The notes beneath the pieces were generated by a model. The model saw only the letters and a list, made by a program, of their open reading frames with translations, searched no databases and was not told the DNA's origin. DNA of 5,882 nt from an uncultured Rhodopirellula sp. (GTDB lineage Bacteria; Planctomycetota; Planctomycetia; Pirellulales; Pirellulaceae), in assembly GCA_913061385.1 (NCBI GenBank), contig CAJXTM010000282.1:1-5882 (forward strand), given 5' to 3'. Below are positions 1 to 5,882 of this stretch, in pieces. A program made the translations under genes and the position numbers. How positions within the stretch are numbered: position 1 is the first letter of the stretch; every line of letters starts with the position of its first letter.

Positions 1-66
1 CAAGCAGAAGACGGCATACGACAGCAGCCTCGGTCTCGTGGGCTCGGAGATGTGTATAAGAGACAG
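1..66 (+). other. Illumina Nextera P7/Read 2 adapter (contamination)
   Basis: This is library adapter, not genomic DNA. Bases 1-21 match the Illumina P7 flow-cell sequence, 25-32 (CAGCCTCG) are an 8-base i7 index that I recall as Nextera N710, 33-47 are GTCTCGTGGGCTCGG, and 48-66 (AGATGTGTATAAGAGACAG) are the Tn5 mosaic end. Bases 22-24 read CAG where the standard oligo has GAT, probably a sequencing or assembly error. Translating this stretch gives the peptide MGSEMCIRDS, a known false N-terminus in protein databases. Genomic sequence starts at 67. Confidence 0.98.
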
Positions 67-67
67 C

Positions 68-886
68 CTCTTCTGGTACTTCCACGTTCGCCGTCCAGAG
101 AATTGCATTGAGCATAACTTTGCGAAAATTGTCATCCTGCCAACTGTCGTGATTGTGAGCTCCGGTGAAGCCGAAACCGCGACCGCCATCGGGGCGATCA
201 TAAGCCCATGCAACATGCTGTTTTTCACCTGACTCGACGACCTTTCGGACTGTTGGATTGCCGCTCCTTGCGCCGTCTTGCCGTTTAAGTGTTTCCAGTG
301 GTGGGAGATCAGAAAGAATAGGCGTGACACCTTTCATGTCATCCACAAAACGCATGTGATAGTACCATTCATCATTCACGTTGAACGGTTTGACGCCGTT
401 GCTGATGGGGTGGTCGGGAAAGGTTTTGAAATGGGGAGCCCAGTGCGGATTGACGGACCAGTCGAGATCGCAGAACCCACCCATCCAATCCAAAAACTTT
501 TCCCCGGGGGCACCCTTTTCCGCTTCGGTCGCCCAGTGAATCATCACGACGCCGGTGCCTTTCTTCATCAGAGCGTCGAACTCGGTCAGATGGGGATTGA
601 GTACGTGACCCCGATGGCCTGTGCAGAAGATCACGATAGTATCTGCGTCCTGCAGGATTGACGTGTCTTTGGGGTATCCGTAGTGCGGTACCAGTTCTGC
701 CTCGATATTGAGGCCTGAATCGTTCAACGCTTTGGCCAGAATCATATTCCCGGCTCGATGCTCGTGATGCATGCGGCCATGACTGGGGGTGCCAGAGATG
801 AAAACGACTTTAGCCTTTTCTGCAGCAATCAAACCACTGGACAAACCCGTGAAAAGAACGGCAGCAAGAACGATTCTGAGATTCAT
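68..886 (-). CDS. Secreted ThuA-like domain protein, 3' end missing
   Basis: The 273 visible residues begin with a signal peptide (about 1-22, a hydrophobic run ending LIAA before EKAK). A ThuA-like fold (class I glutamine amidotransferase-like; Pfam ThuA) follows. Typical pieces are the first strand VVFISGTPSHG (27-37), IVIFCTGHRGH (84-94), GVVMIHWATE (112-121), FPDHPISNGV (156-165), DEWYYHMRF (172-180) and, near the end, GFGFTGAHNH (237-246) with DNFRKVMLNAILWTANVEVP. ThuA proteins are tied to trehalose and other keto-sugar metabolism, but the substrate of these secreted PVC versions is not settled. The ATG at 886 lies 3 bases after the stop of the upstream gene, with only a weak GAG-like ribosome site, so translation is probably coupled. 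There is no stop before the adapter: the last genomic codon is 70-68 and the frame runs open through the adapter. The family usually ends soon after this point, so the protein is probably almost complete. The adapter-truncated frame means an automatic ORF caller can miss this gene. Confidence 0.92.
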
Positions 887-889
887 GAT

Positions 890-3232
890 TTACTCGCTGA
901 TAATGGCAACTTTGTTCCAGTAAGCCCATTCGTTCATCCAGTCATTGGGATGGTTTTCGATGGACAGACGTATTTTTTTGCCTGCGTAGGGGGTCAAGTC
1001 AACAGACACTTCCATCCATTCGTCATCGCCTACAGATTTTGAGCTTACCAATTGGTTCTCAATCATCTTTCCGTCAGCAAGAACACGCAATTGCCAATCA
1101 CCATGCGGGTGGTGGCTGACGCGCATCTGCAAGGTCGTTTTCTTGTTCTCTGGTATCGCTGCCGTGCGATGTAGGCTGCTTGCTTTGTTCTTGTTGAGAG
1201 GATGCGTTTGGACGGCTTTGGCGTTGCGAAACACTTTGTGTTCTACCACGCCGCCTTCACCCACGTTTCGAACATTGAAACCGGGCGCAACTTTCTTGAT
1301 GGTCGTCTGCCACTCCGCCTTGGGTTTTAGTTTTTTTGGAGAATTTAGATCCACCACTGTTTCTCCACTTAGCATGCGGCGGGCTACAAACTCCTGCAAC
1401 TTTGGGATCTTTCCTGATACTGCAAGCGTCAATGCCTTGTCTGTGTGTTTGGGAACCATGGGTTCCAACGCAAACCAGTACATGCGAGGCAGATTGTTGT
1501 CATCGACATCTTCTGCATGCGAGACTAAGCCTTCAAGAATCGCCCAACGATCCGCAAACGGCAGTCGGCCCAAAGCAGATGCCAGATAGAGACGCACGAT
1601 GGGTGAAGAGTCCATGCGTGCCATCTCGGCAAACTTCGCATGGGTTTCCCGGTTCACAACAGGGTTCTTAGTCGTTGCAGCTGTCTGAAAAGAATGATTG
1701 CTGCTTTTGTCGCAAAGAAACTGAATGCTCCAGCCACGAACGTATTCATCGTCATGATCCAGTAACGCTTGCAGTCGGTCGGTGCTGAGACCATCAGTCA
1801 CGTTTAACGCCCACAATGCACGCAAACGCTGGGGGCCGGTGGTGTCTGGATCGCTGAACAATTGATTCAGTTTCTCATGTACCAGTTGACTGTCCAGTTT
1901 GCCAGTTGCTGTTCGCGAGTGAAGCAGCAGTCGTGCCTGTCGAACATACCAATCGTTGGTGTGTGATTGCAGATCCACCAGCTGGGCGTCGGTCATGGCT
2001 CTCAGGTTTGGGCGTTCGATAGGCTTTGCGCCCTTGGGCATGATTCGATAGATCCGGCCACTGTTGGCGAAGTTGATTGTATTGCCACACACGTCGGTGT
2101 CGTGCCAATCAAGAATATAAACTCCACCCTCCGGGCCCGTTTCCACACTGAAGCCGACCCAAGCAAGGTCATTGGTTGGCATGAAGTCATCACCATGGCT
2201 GCCAATGAAACTAGAACCTTTTGGCGTCAGAATATCTGTTAGAACGGCATGCTCATGAATGTTGCACATGAATAGACGATTGCGATATTCGGGCGGGAAA
2301 GCATCCGCCAAGTAAACTCGCGCACCTCCATGTGCCGACAGGTGTGAATGATCGCGAATCGTTTTGATGTCGTCGTAAATATGCGGATTCACGTGAGGTC
2401 GGCTCTGTTTGGTATACACACCACCTTGGACAATATGAAACAGGTGAGGAATCACACAGCACGTTGCGAATCCCTGCCCCTGATCATTGAAGTCGAATCC
2501 CCAAGGATTCGACAGTCCGCGAGCATAAACTTCAAACTTGTTCTGTGTCGGGTGGTAACGCCAAATACCTCCGTCAATGAACTGCCTTGCCTCATCGCTG
2601 TCGCCGGGTTTGCCAACGCGCGATTGCGTGAACACACCATGGCATCCATACAGCCATCCATCGGGGCCCCAGATGAAACTGTTCAGCGTTTCGTGACGAT
2701 CATTGATTCCCCAGCCATCTAGCAGCACCTGGGGCGGACCATCGGGTACATCATCACCATCTGCATCAGGGATGAAGGTAAGGTTGGGAGGCGAGCCTAC
2801 GAAAACACCACCAAAACCGGGCGCCAAACCCGAGGTGAATGTAAGTGTGTCTGTGAAAGTTTTCTTTTTGTCAAAGACACCGTCGCTGTTGGTGTCTTCC
2901 AAAATCTGAATGCGGCTTACCGGTTCGTCTGTGTGGGCTCGCCGGGTTCGGTAGTTGAAGTTTTCAGCGACCCACATTCGGCCACGGTCATCGAAGCAAA
3001 ATGCGATGGGCTCAGCAATGTCCGGTTCTGAAGCATAGATTGAGACCTCGAACCCCTCAGGGACCGCCATCTTCTTCACTGCTTGTTCCGGCGTGAGGAA
3101 TGGTGCGTCACTGGTCTTATGCTGCTTCTTGGGCAGTTCGTTGCGTGGATCAGCGCTGTTTGCAATTACCGCGGTCAACACGCACAAGGCCACACAGGAC
3201 CATTTTAATTTGACGAAACTTTGTCGCTTCAC
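890..3232 (-). CDS. PVC-type membrane-bound dehydrogenase: beta-propeller, HEAT region and C-terminal beta-sandwich
   Basis: This 780-residue exported protein has a signal peptide at 1-26 (KLKWSCVALCVLTAVIANS). Residues about 48-400 form the N-terminal propeller of the Pirellula/Verrucomicrobium dehydrogenase family (TIGR02604-like, distantly related to PQQ sugar/sorbosone dehydrogenases). Hallmarks are PEGFEVSIYASEPDIAEP (58-75), RMWVAENFNYR (85-95), the acidic loops DTNSDGVFD (113-121) and DADGDDVPD (156-164), GPDGWLYGCHG (189-199), RGLSNPWGFDF (238-248), RDHSHLSAHGGA (293-304) and GPEGGVYILDWHDTDVC (366-382). Residues about 410-625 are helical HEAT-like repeats. Residues about 640-780 look like a beta-sandwich, ending in LTPYAGKKIRLSIENHP and NEWAYWNKV. 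There is no CxxCH, so the common database name 'heme-binding CxxCH protein' would be wrong for this chain; the haem is in the gene just upstream. The start is GTG, overlapping that gene's TGA by 4 bases, with a good ribosome site 8 bases before it. Adjacent cysteines lie at 258-259. Family assignment is firm; cofactor and substrate are inferred. Confidence 0.93.
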   Translation of the reverse strand: MKRQSFVKLKWSCVALCVLTAVIANSADPRNELPKKQHKTSDAPFLTPEQAVKKMAVPEGFEVSIYASEPDIAEPIAFCFDDRGRMWVAENFNYRTRRAHTDEPVSRIQILEDTNSDGVFDKKKTFTDTLTFTSGLAPGFGGVFVGSPPNLTFIPDADGDDVPDGPPQVLLDGWGINDRHETLNSFIWGPDGWLYGCHGVFTQSRVGKPGDSDEARQFIDGGIWRYHPTQNKFEVYARGLSNPWGFDFNDQGQGFATCCVIPHLFHIVQGGVYTKQSRPHVNPHIYDDIKTIRDHSHLSAHGGARVYLADAFPPEYRNRLFMCNIHEHAVLTDILTPKGSSFIGSHGDDFMPTNDLAWVGFSVETGPEGGVYILDWHDTDVCGNTINFANSGRIYRIMPKGAKPIERPNLRAMTDAQLVDLQSHTNDWYVRQARLLLHSRTATGKLDSQLVHEKLNQLFSDPDTTGPQRLRALWALNVTDGLSTDRLQALLDHDDEYVRGWSIQFLCDKSSNHSFQTAATTKNPVVNRETHAKFAEMARMDSSPIVRLYLASALGRLPFADRWAILEGLVSHAEDVDDNNLPRMYWFALEPMVPKHTDKALTLAVSGKIPKLQEFVARRMLSGETVVDLNSPKKLKPKAEWQTTIKKVAPGFNVRNVGEGGVVEHKVFRNAKAVQTHPLNKNKASSLHRTAAIPENKKTTLQMRVSHHPHGDWQLRVLADGKMIENQLVSSKSVGDDEWMEVSVDLTPYAGKKIRLSIENHPNDWMNEWAYWNKVAIISE

Positions 3233-4419
3233 TTTTCTATCTCCACCTGAGCGGTTGTTCTGAGATACTTGATCAGATCAAGCATTTCCTGTGGTTTCAT
3301 CTGTTCTAGTTGCCCATCGGGCATCATTGATTTTGAAGATACCTTCCTCGCCTCAATGTCTTCCTTTGCGATCACGACTTGAGGTTGCTCTACCGTTTTG
3401 AGCACGATTCGCCGAGCATCTTCCTCCGCAACCACTCCATTGATTAGTCGCCCGTCAACGGTTTGGATCAACACCATTTTGTAGCCCTCGGGTACATCAT
3501 AGCTTGGATCAACGCTGTTAAGGAGTATGTAGTCGAGGTTTGCGCGATTCGATCCAGTCAGATCAGGTCCGATTTTGCCACCCTGCCCGTACATCAGGTG
3601 ACAGGATGCACAGGTTCTTTTAAATACAGCGCGTCCTCGGGAAGCATCTGCTTTTTCCATTGCTTCGGGGCTGCACATCGCCTTGTACTTCGCCAGCAAT
3701 TTTGCGCGGTCAGCGGACAGGTCCTCGACTTCGCCGAAAACCTTGACGAATCGTTTGCCAAGTAACACGTCAAGTGAACGGGCAACATGGGCAGGAATGT
3801 CTTCCCGGGCAATCTTACCCGACTCAATCGCATTTAATAATTCGATCGCATAGCCCTTTCGTGTTGCGAGTGTTTCAATCGCGGCACGCCGCATGGACTC
3901 ATCAAATTTTGTATAGCGACCCAGTAAAATTTTGGGGGCAGAAGCATTTTCAATGGAGGCGTAGCCACGAATCGCATCGAGACGAATCGCCGGATCGTCC
4001 AGCAGGATTTCTAATTTCATTGACACCTGATCGTTCTGCTGCGCGAGCAGCGATCGAAGTGACGTGCGCCGTGCCTCAACGTCAGCATTGGGGTCATCAA
4101 CCGTTGCCAAGGCTCGCTCAGTCGCTTCCGCGTCACCAAAGATCTGTGACAATTGCTGGAACAACGCCTGCTCTTCAGCATGCTCGCTCAAGGTCAGCTT
4201 TTTACTAAGTTCTTTCCAACCCTTTGGAGGCTCAACGTTGCGGCGTCCCGCTAAACCGCTCAACATGCCCTTCATCAGAATGGCGCGAACTTGCGGATTG
4301 TCGTTCGAGTTGAGCGTCTTGACTAGAAGAGCAAGTGAATCAGCATCGCTTGCCGCTTTGGCAGGCTGAAGGTTACAGACGCTGAGTACCAGCAAGAAGA
4401 TAACAAGGATGTATTTCAT
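3229..4419 (-). CDS. Exported monohaem c-type cytochrome with HEAT-like repeats (Pirellula/Verrucomicrobium haem-binding type)
   Basis: This 396-residue protein is the first gene of the operon. Residues 1-22 are a signal peptide (KYILVIFLLVLSVCNLQPAKA). Residues about 25-225 are alpha-helical with HEAT-like pairs (for example DDPNADVEARRTSLRSLL and DDPAIRLDAIRGYASI). The C-terminal third is the TIGR02603-like haem domain: GRAVFKRTCASCH holds the covalent haem site C270, C273, H274, followed by GQGGKIGPDLTGSNR (278-292), a segment LINSVDP-like at 299-305, GYKMVLIQTVDGRLINGVV (312-330) and KSMMPDGQLEQM (363-374), where Met365 or Met366 is the likely sixth haem ligand. It probably accepts electrons from the propeller protein encoded by the overlapping next gene. 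An in-frame GTG at 4461 would add 14 residues (VVGTLGQGRPDST) before the signal peptide; I prefer ATG 4419 because the export signal then begins at once. Neither start has a clear ribosome site. Confidence 0.92.
   Translation of the reverse strand: MKYILVIFLLVLSVCNLQPAKAASDADSLALLVKTLNSNDNPQVRAILMKGMLSGLAGRRNVEPPKGWKELSKKLTLSEHAEEQALFQQLSQIFGDAEATERALATVDDPNADVEARRTSLRSLLAQQNDQVSMKLEILLDDPAIRLDAIRGYASIENASAPKILLGRYTKFDESMRRAAIETLATRKGYAIELLNAIESGKIAREDIPAHVARSLDVLLGKRFVKVFGEVEDLSADRAKLLAKYKAMCSPEAMEKADASRGRAVFKRTCASCHLMYGQGGKIGPDLTGSNRANLDYILLNSVDPSYDVPEGYKMVLIQTVDGRLINGVVAEEDARRIVLKTVEQPQVVIAKEDIEARKVSSKSMMPDGQLEQMKPQEMLDLIKYLRTTAQVEIEK
3241..3248 (-). promoter_or_regulatory. Ribosome binding site for the propeller dehydrogenase gene
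   Basis: On the minus strand the sequence reads AGGTGGAG, then an 8-base spacer ATAGAAAA, then the GTG at 3232. The site lies inside the last codons of the cytochrome gene. It is the only clear Shine-Dalgarno sequence in the operon and supports the GTG start and the 4-base GTGA overlap. Confidence 0.65.
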
Positions 4420-4932
4420 AGTTGAATCGGGGCGGCCTTGGCCCAATGTGCCAACCACCACTTTGCTTTTGTGATTGGCGATGGAAATGTGAAAGGCGGG
4501 TGATGTGAAGCCAGCGAGCCGTATTCGTCTTCTGCGCCGTCAGCGGTTGTCTCGTTGAGCTGGGTCGGTGGATGTCATTAGCTGGTTAATTTGTCTGAAT
4601 CACCCAGTGTTTGTGACACCGCACCGTGTCTGAAACGCGGCAATTTCACATTATTCTTTCAGGGAGTCAATATTTTATGCCCTGCGAAGCCGTGGGCCCA
4701 TGAATTAAAGCGCAGAACATCTGAGATATTTTACCAGCGGTTGGGTGTCTCTCTGTGTTTCTAATTGTACCCGTAAAAGCTCTTTTGACGCGGTGTTGCC
4801 AACCTGAATCGAAGCAGCAAACAGCGGGTTGTAAGTAATTGAACTGCCTTTTGGGGGCTGTTGACGCGTTCTTGTATGCCGCTGAACAGAAAACGTTCAC
4901 AAGGAAAGGCCTGGCGTTCGGATGGGTTGGTT

Positions 4933-4944
4933 TTGAATATTCAA
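4933..4944. promoter_or_regulatory. Perfect 12-bp palindrome, possible operator
   Basis: TTGAATATTCAA reads the same on both strands and sits about 300 bases before the RND start and about 510 bases before the cytochrome start. Such a symmetric site could bind a dimeric regulator. A 12-bp palindrome arises by chance about once in 4 kb, so the case rests on its location only. Confidence 0.25.
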
Positions 4945-4997
4945 CTCGGGTGGCAATTGATTTCACCTTGATACCGTCCGCATTCGGGGGGGCTGCG

Positions 4998-5033
4998 TGT
5001 GAAACGGTCAGACGCGAGTTTGTGAAACATCAG
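4998..5033 (+). repeat. Two-copy spaced direct repeat TGTGAAAC-N(1-2)-TCAG
   Basis: The first copy is TGTGAAACGGTCAG (4998-5011) and the second TGTGAAACATCAG (5021-5033). Their starts are 23 bases apart, close to two helical turns, so both would face the same side of the DNA. The core TGTGAAA also occurs at 4488-4494, and inverted at 4644-4650, within the same intergenic region. A regulatory role is possible but unproven. Confidence 0.35.
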
Positions 5034-5243
5034 TTCGCGGATTCAGCATTAAAGCTGCAGCCTTGAAGTTGCGTGTTGCTTGGTACTTTCGGGCAGTAAA
5101 TCAAGACAAGATATGATGATTGCGCAATAAATGCTAACGATAAGGGTTGTAGGGAAACGATAGGTTCGAATGGTGTGATCCGGCATCGTTGCGCAGACAT
5201 TCCGGGTTCCAGCGTGGTCCTACCCACTTCACGAGACCCATTC

Positions 5244-5834
5244 ATGCGTCGGATTCTAGCCAAGCCCCACCTGATCATTGTCACTGCATTGATGACAATC
5301 GTGCTGGGTGGTTATGCCTATACACGCATCCCAGCAGACCTGCTGCCGCAATTTGATACACCTGCCGTTCAGATTGTCTGTTTCTATCCCGGTATGCCAC
5401 CGGAGGTGATGGAAAAGGACATCATGAGTCGTCTGCAGCGTTGGACCGCCCAGTCGGTTGGGATTGAGCATCAGGAAGCCAAAGCGATGCAAGGCGTTTG
5501 CGTGGTAAAGGATTTTTTTACGGAAGGCATCAGTAACGCCGAGGCAATGGCGCAGGTTTCGTCCTATGCGATGAGCGACATGTTCTATTTGCCGCCCGGC
5601 ACTATTCCTCCGATGGTGATGCCGTTTGATCCAACTGCCAGTGTCCCGCTGTGTTTGGTGGTGGTTAGCAATCCCGAGATGGACGAACAGGAACTTTATG
5701 ATATTGCTTACTACGAACTGCGTAACAAGTTGCAGTCGATCAGTGGTGTGATTGCACCAGCGGTGTATGGCGGAAAGTTGCGCCGTATTCTTGCCTATGT
5801 AGACGCCGAAAAACTTGAGGCATACGGGCTCACT
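5244..5834 (+). CDS. RND-family efflux permease (AcrB/CusA-like), N-terminal 197 residues only
   Basis: RND permeases are inner-membrane proton antiporters that export drugs, metals or other solutes through a periplasmic adaptor and an outer-membrane channel. The visible part holds the first membrane helix (about residues 8-28, PHLIIVTALMTIVLGGYAYTRI), the family signature IPADLLPQFDTPAVQIVCFYPGMPPEVMEKDI (29-60) and most of the first porter subdomains (SVGIEHQEA, SYAMSDMFYLPPGTIPPMV, ELRNKLQSISGVIAPAVYGG). It stops at residue 197, about where AcrB residue 196 lies. Full proteins are about 1000-1100 residues, so four-fifths are missing. The frame continues into adapter at 5835-5836 without a stop. 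The ATG at 5244 puts the helix at the expected distance from the N-terminus; in-frame GTGs at 5175 and 5214 would add 23 or 10 residues unlike the family. The ribosome site is weak. No adaptor gene precedes it. The exported substrate cannot be told from this part. Confidence 0.93.
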
Positions 5835-5835
5835 C

Positions 5836-5882
5836 CTGTCTCTTATACACATCTCCGAGCCCACGAGACCGAGGCTGATCTC
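5836..5882 (-). other. Illumina Nextera Read 2/P7 adapter (contamination)
   Basis: Bases 5836-5854 (CTGTCTCTTATACACATCT) are the reverse complement of the Tn5 mosaic end, 5855-5869 complete the Read 2 primer site, 5870-5877 (CGAGGCTG) are the complement of the same i7 index seen at the left end, and 5878-5882 (ATCTC) begin the P7 sequence. Any protein reading through here, on either strand, carries adapter-coded residues. Genomic sequence ends at 5835. Confidence 0.98.

Larger units (their letters stand above)
4420..5243. other. 824-bp divergent intergenic region without a convincing gene
   Basis: The region separates the minus-strand operon from the plus-strand RND gene and should contain promoters for both. 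Two open frames exist (99 residues on minus, 4966-4667; 75 residues on plus, 4839-5066). They overlap each other, have no recognisable domain and no good ribosome site, so I do not call them genes. TATGAT at 5112-5117 resembles a -10 box for the RND gene, but no fair -35 element sits 16-18 bases before it. TTGACT lies on the minus strand at about 4665-4670, but lacks a properly spaced -10 box. No tRNA, riboswitch or rho-independent terminator was recognised. A perfect 8-bp palindrome TGGGCCCA lies at 4693-4700. Confidence 0.7.

Noticed and set aside
48..66. Tn5 mosaic end as a sign of a natural transposon
   Set aside because: It is directly joined to the Illumina index and P7 sequence, as is its inverted partner at 5836-5854, so it comes from library tagmentation.
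38..232. 64-residue plus-strand ORF starting MGSEMCIRDS
   Set aside because: Its first ten residues are coded by Nextera adapter and the rest is antisense to the ThuA gene.
4615..4630. Small inverted repeat GACAC-CGCACC-GTGTC
   Set aside because: A 5-bp stem with no T-run is too weak for a terminator, and divergent flanking genes give no reason for one here.
4785..4868. TTGACGCG occurring twice (4785-4792 and 4861-4868) as a repeat or pair of -35 boxes
   Set aside because: The match does not extend beyond 8 bases and neither copy has a -10-like sequence at the right distance.
4667..4966. 99-residue minus-strand ORF in the intergenic region
   Set aside because: No recognisable domain, no ribosome site, and it overlaps an equally weak plus-strand frame; it looks like chance openness.
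4839..5066. 75-residue plus-strand ORF in the intergenic region
   Set aside because: No family resemblance, no signal peptide and no ribosome site; not supported as a gene.
5112..5117. TATGAT as a sigma-70 -10 box for the RND gene
   Set aside because: No acceptable -35 element at 16-18 bases upstream; kept only as a remark on the intergenic region.
5256..5864. 202-residue minus-strand ORF starting MGSEMCIRDR
   Set aside because: Its start lies in the right-hand adapter and the rest is the antisense shadow of the RND permease.

Overview
The window is a complete assembled contig, not an excerpt of a larger sequence. Bases 1-66 and 5836-5882 are Illumina Nextera library adapter, so the biological DNA is about 67-5835. 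Gene content points to the Planctomycetota, or more broadly the PVC group (Verrucomicrobiota is the alternative). A PVC-type beta-propeller 'membrane-bound dehydrogenase', a HEAT-plus-CxxCH cytochrome of the Pirellula/Verrucomicrobium type and a secreted ThuA-domain protein lie side by side. The RND permease fragment at the other end also has a planctomycete-like sequence. The mixed base composition and mostly weak Shine-Dalgarno sites fit that group. No rRNA, tRNA or marker gene is present to fix the lineage further.

Layout. A minus-strand operon fills 67-4419 and is transcribed right to left: a monohaem c-type cytochrome with HEAT-like repeats (4419-3229), a 780-residue propeller/HEAT/beta-sandwich protein (3232-890), and a ThuA-like protein (886 to the 5' contig edge, C-terminus cut off). 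The first two genes overlap by 4 bases (GTGA) and only 3 bases separate the second and third, so translation is probably coupled. All three proteins start with a signal peptide and should work outside the cytoplasmic membrane. Bases 4420-5243 are a divergent intergenic region with no convincing gene. It holds a perfect 12-bp palindrome and a spaced direct repeat that could be operator sites. From 5244 on the plus strand begins an RND-family efflux permease, cut by the adapter after 197 residues.

How the genes may work together (inference). The propeller protein is related to PQQ-type sugar dehydrogenases and the cytochrome could be its electron acceptor. In many planctomycetes these two modules are fused in one long polypeptide; here they are two adjacent genes, and the dehydrogenase partner carries a C-terminal beta-sandwich domain where the cytochrome would otherwise be. 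ThuA proteins are linked to keto-sugar metabolism. The operon therefore looks like an extracytoplasmic carbohydrate-oxidation module with unknown substrate. No phage, CRISPR, defence or transposon signal was found; the Tn5 mosaic ends at the contig edges are laboratory artefacts.
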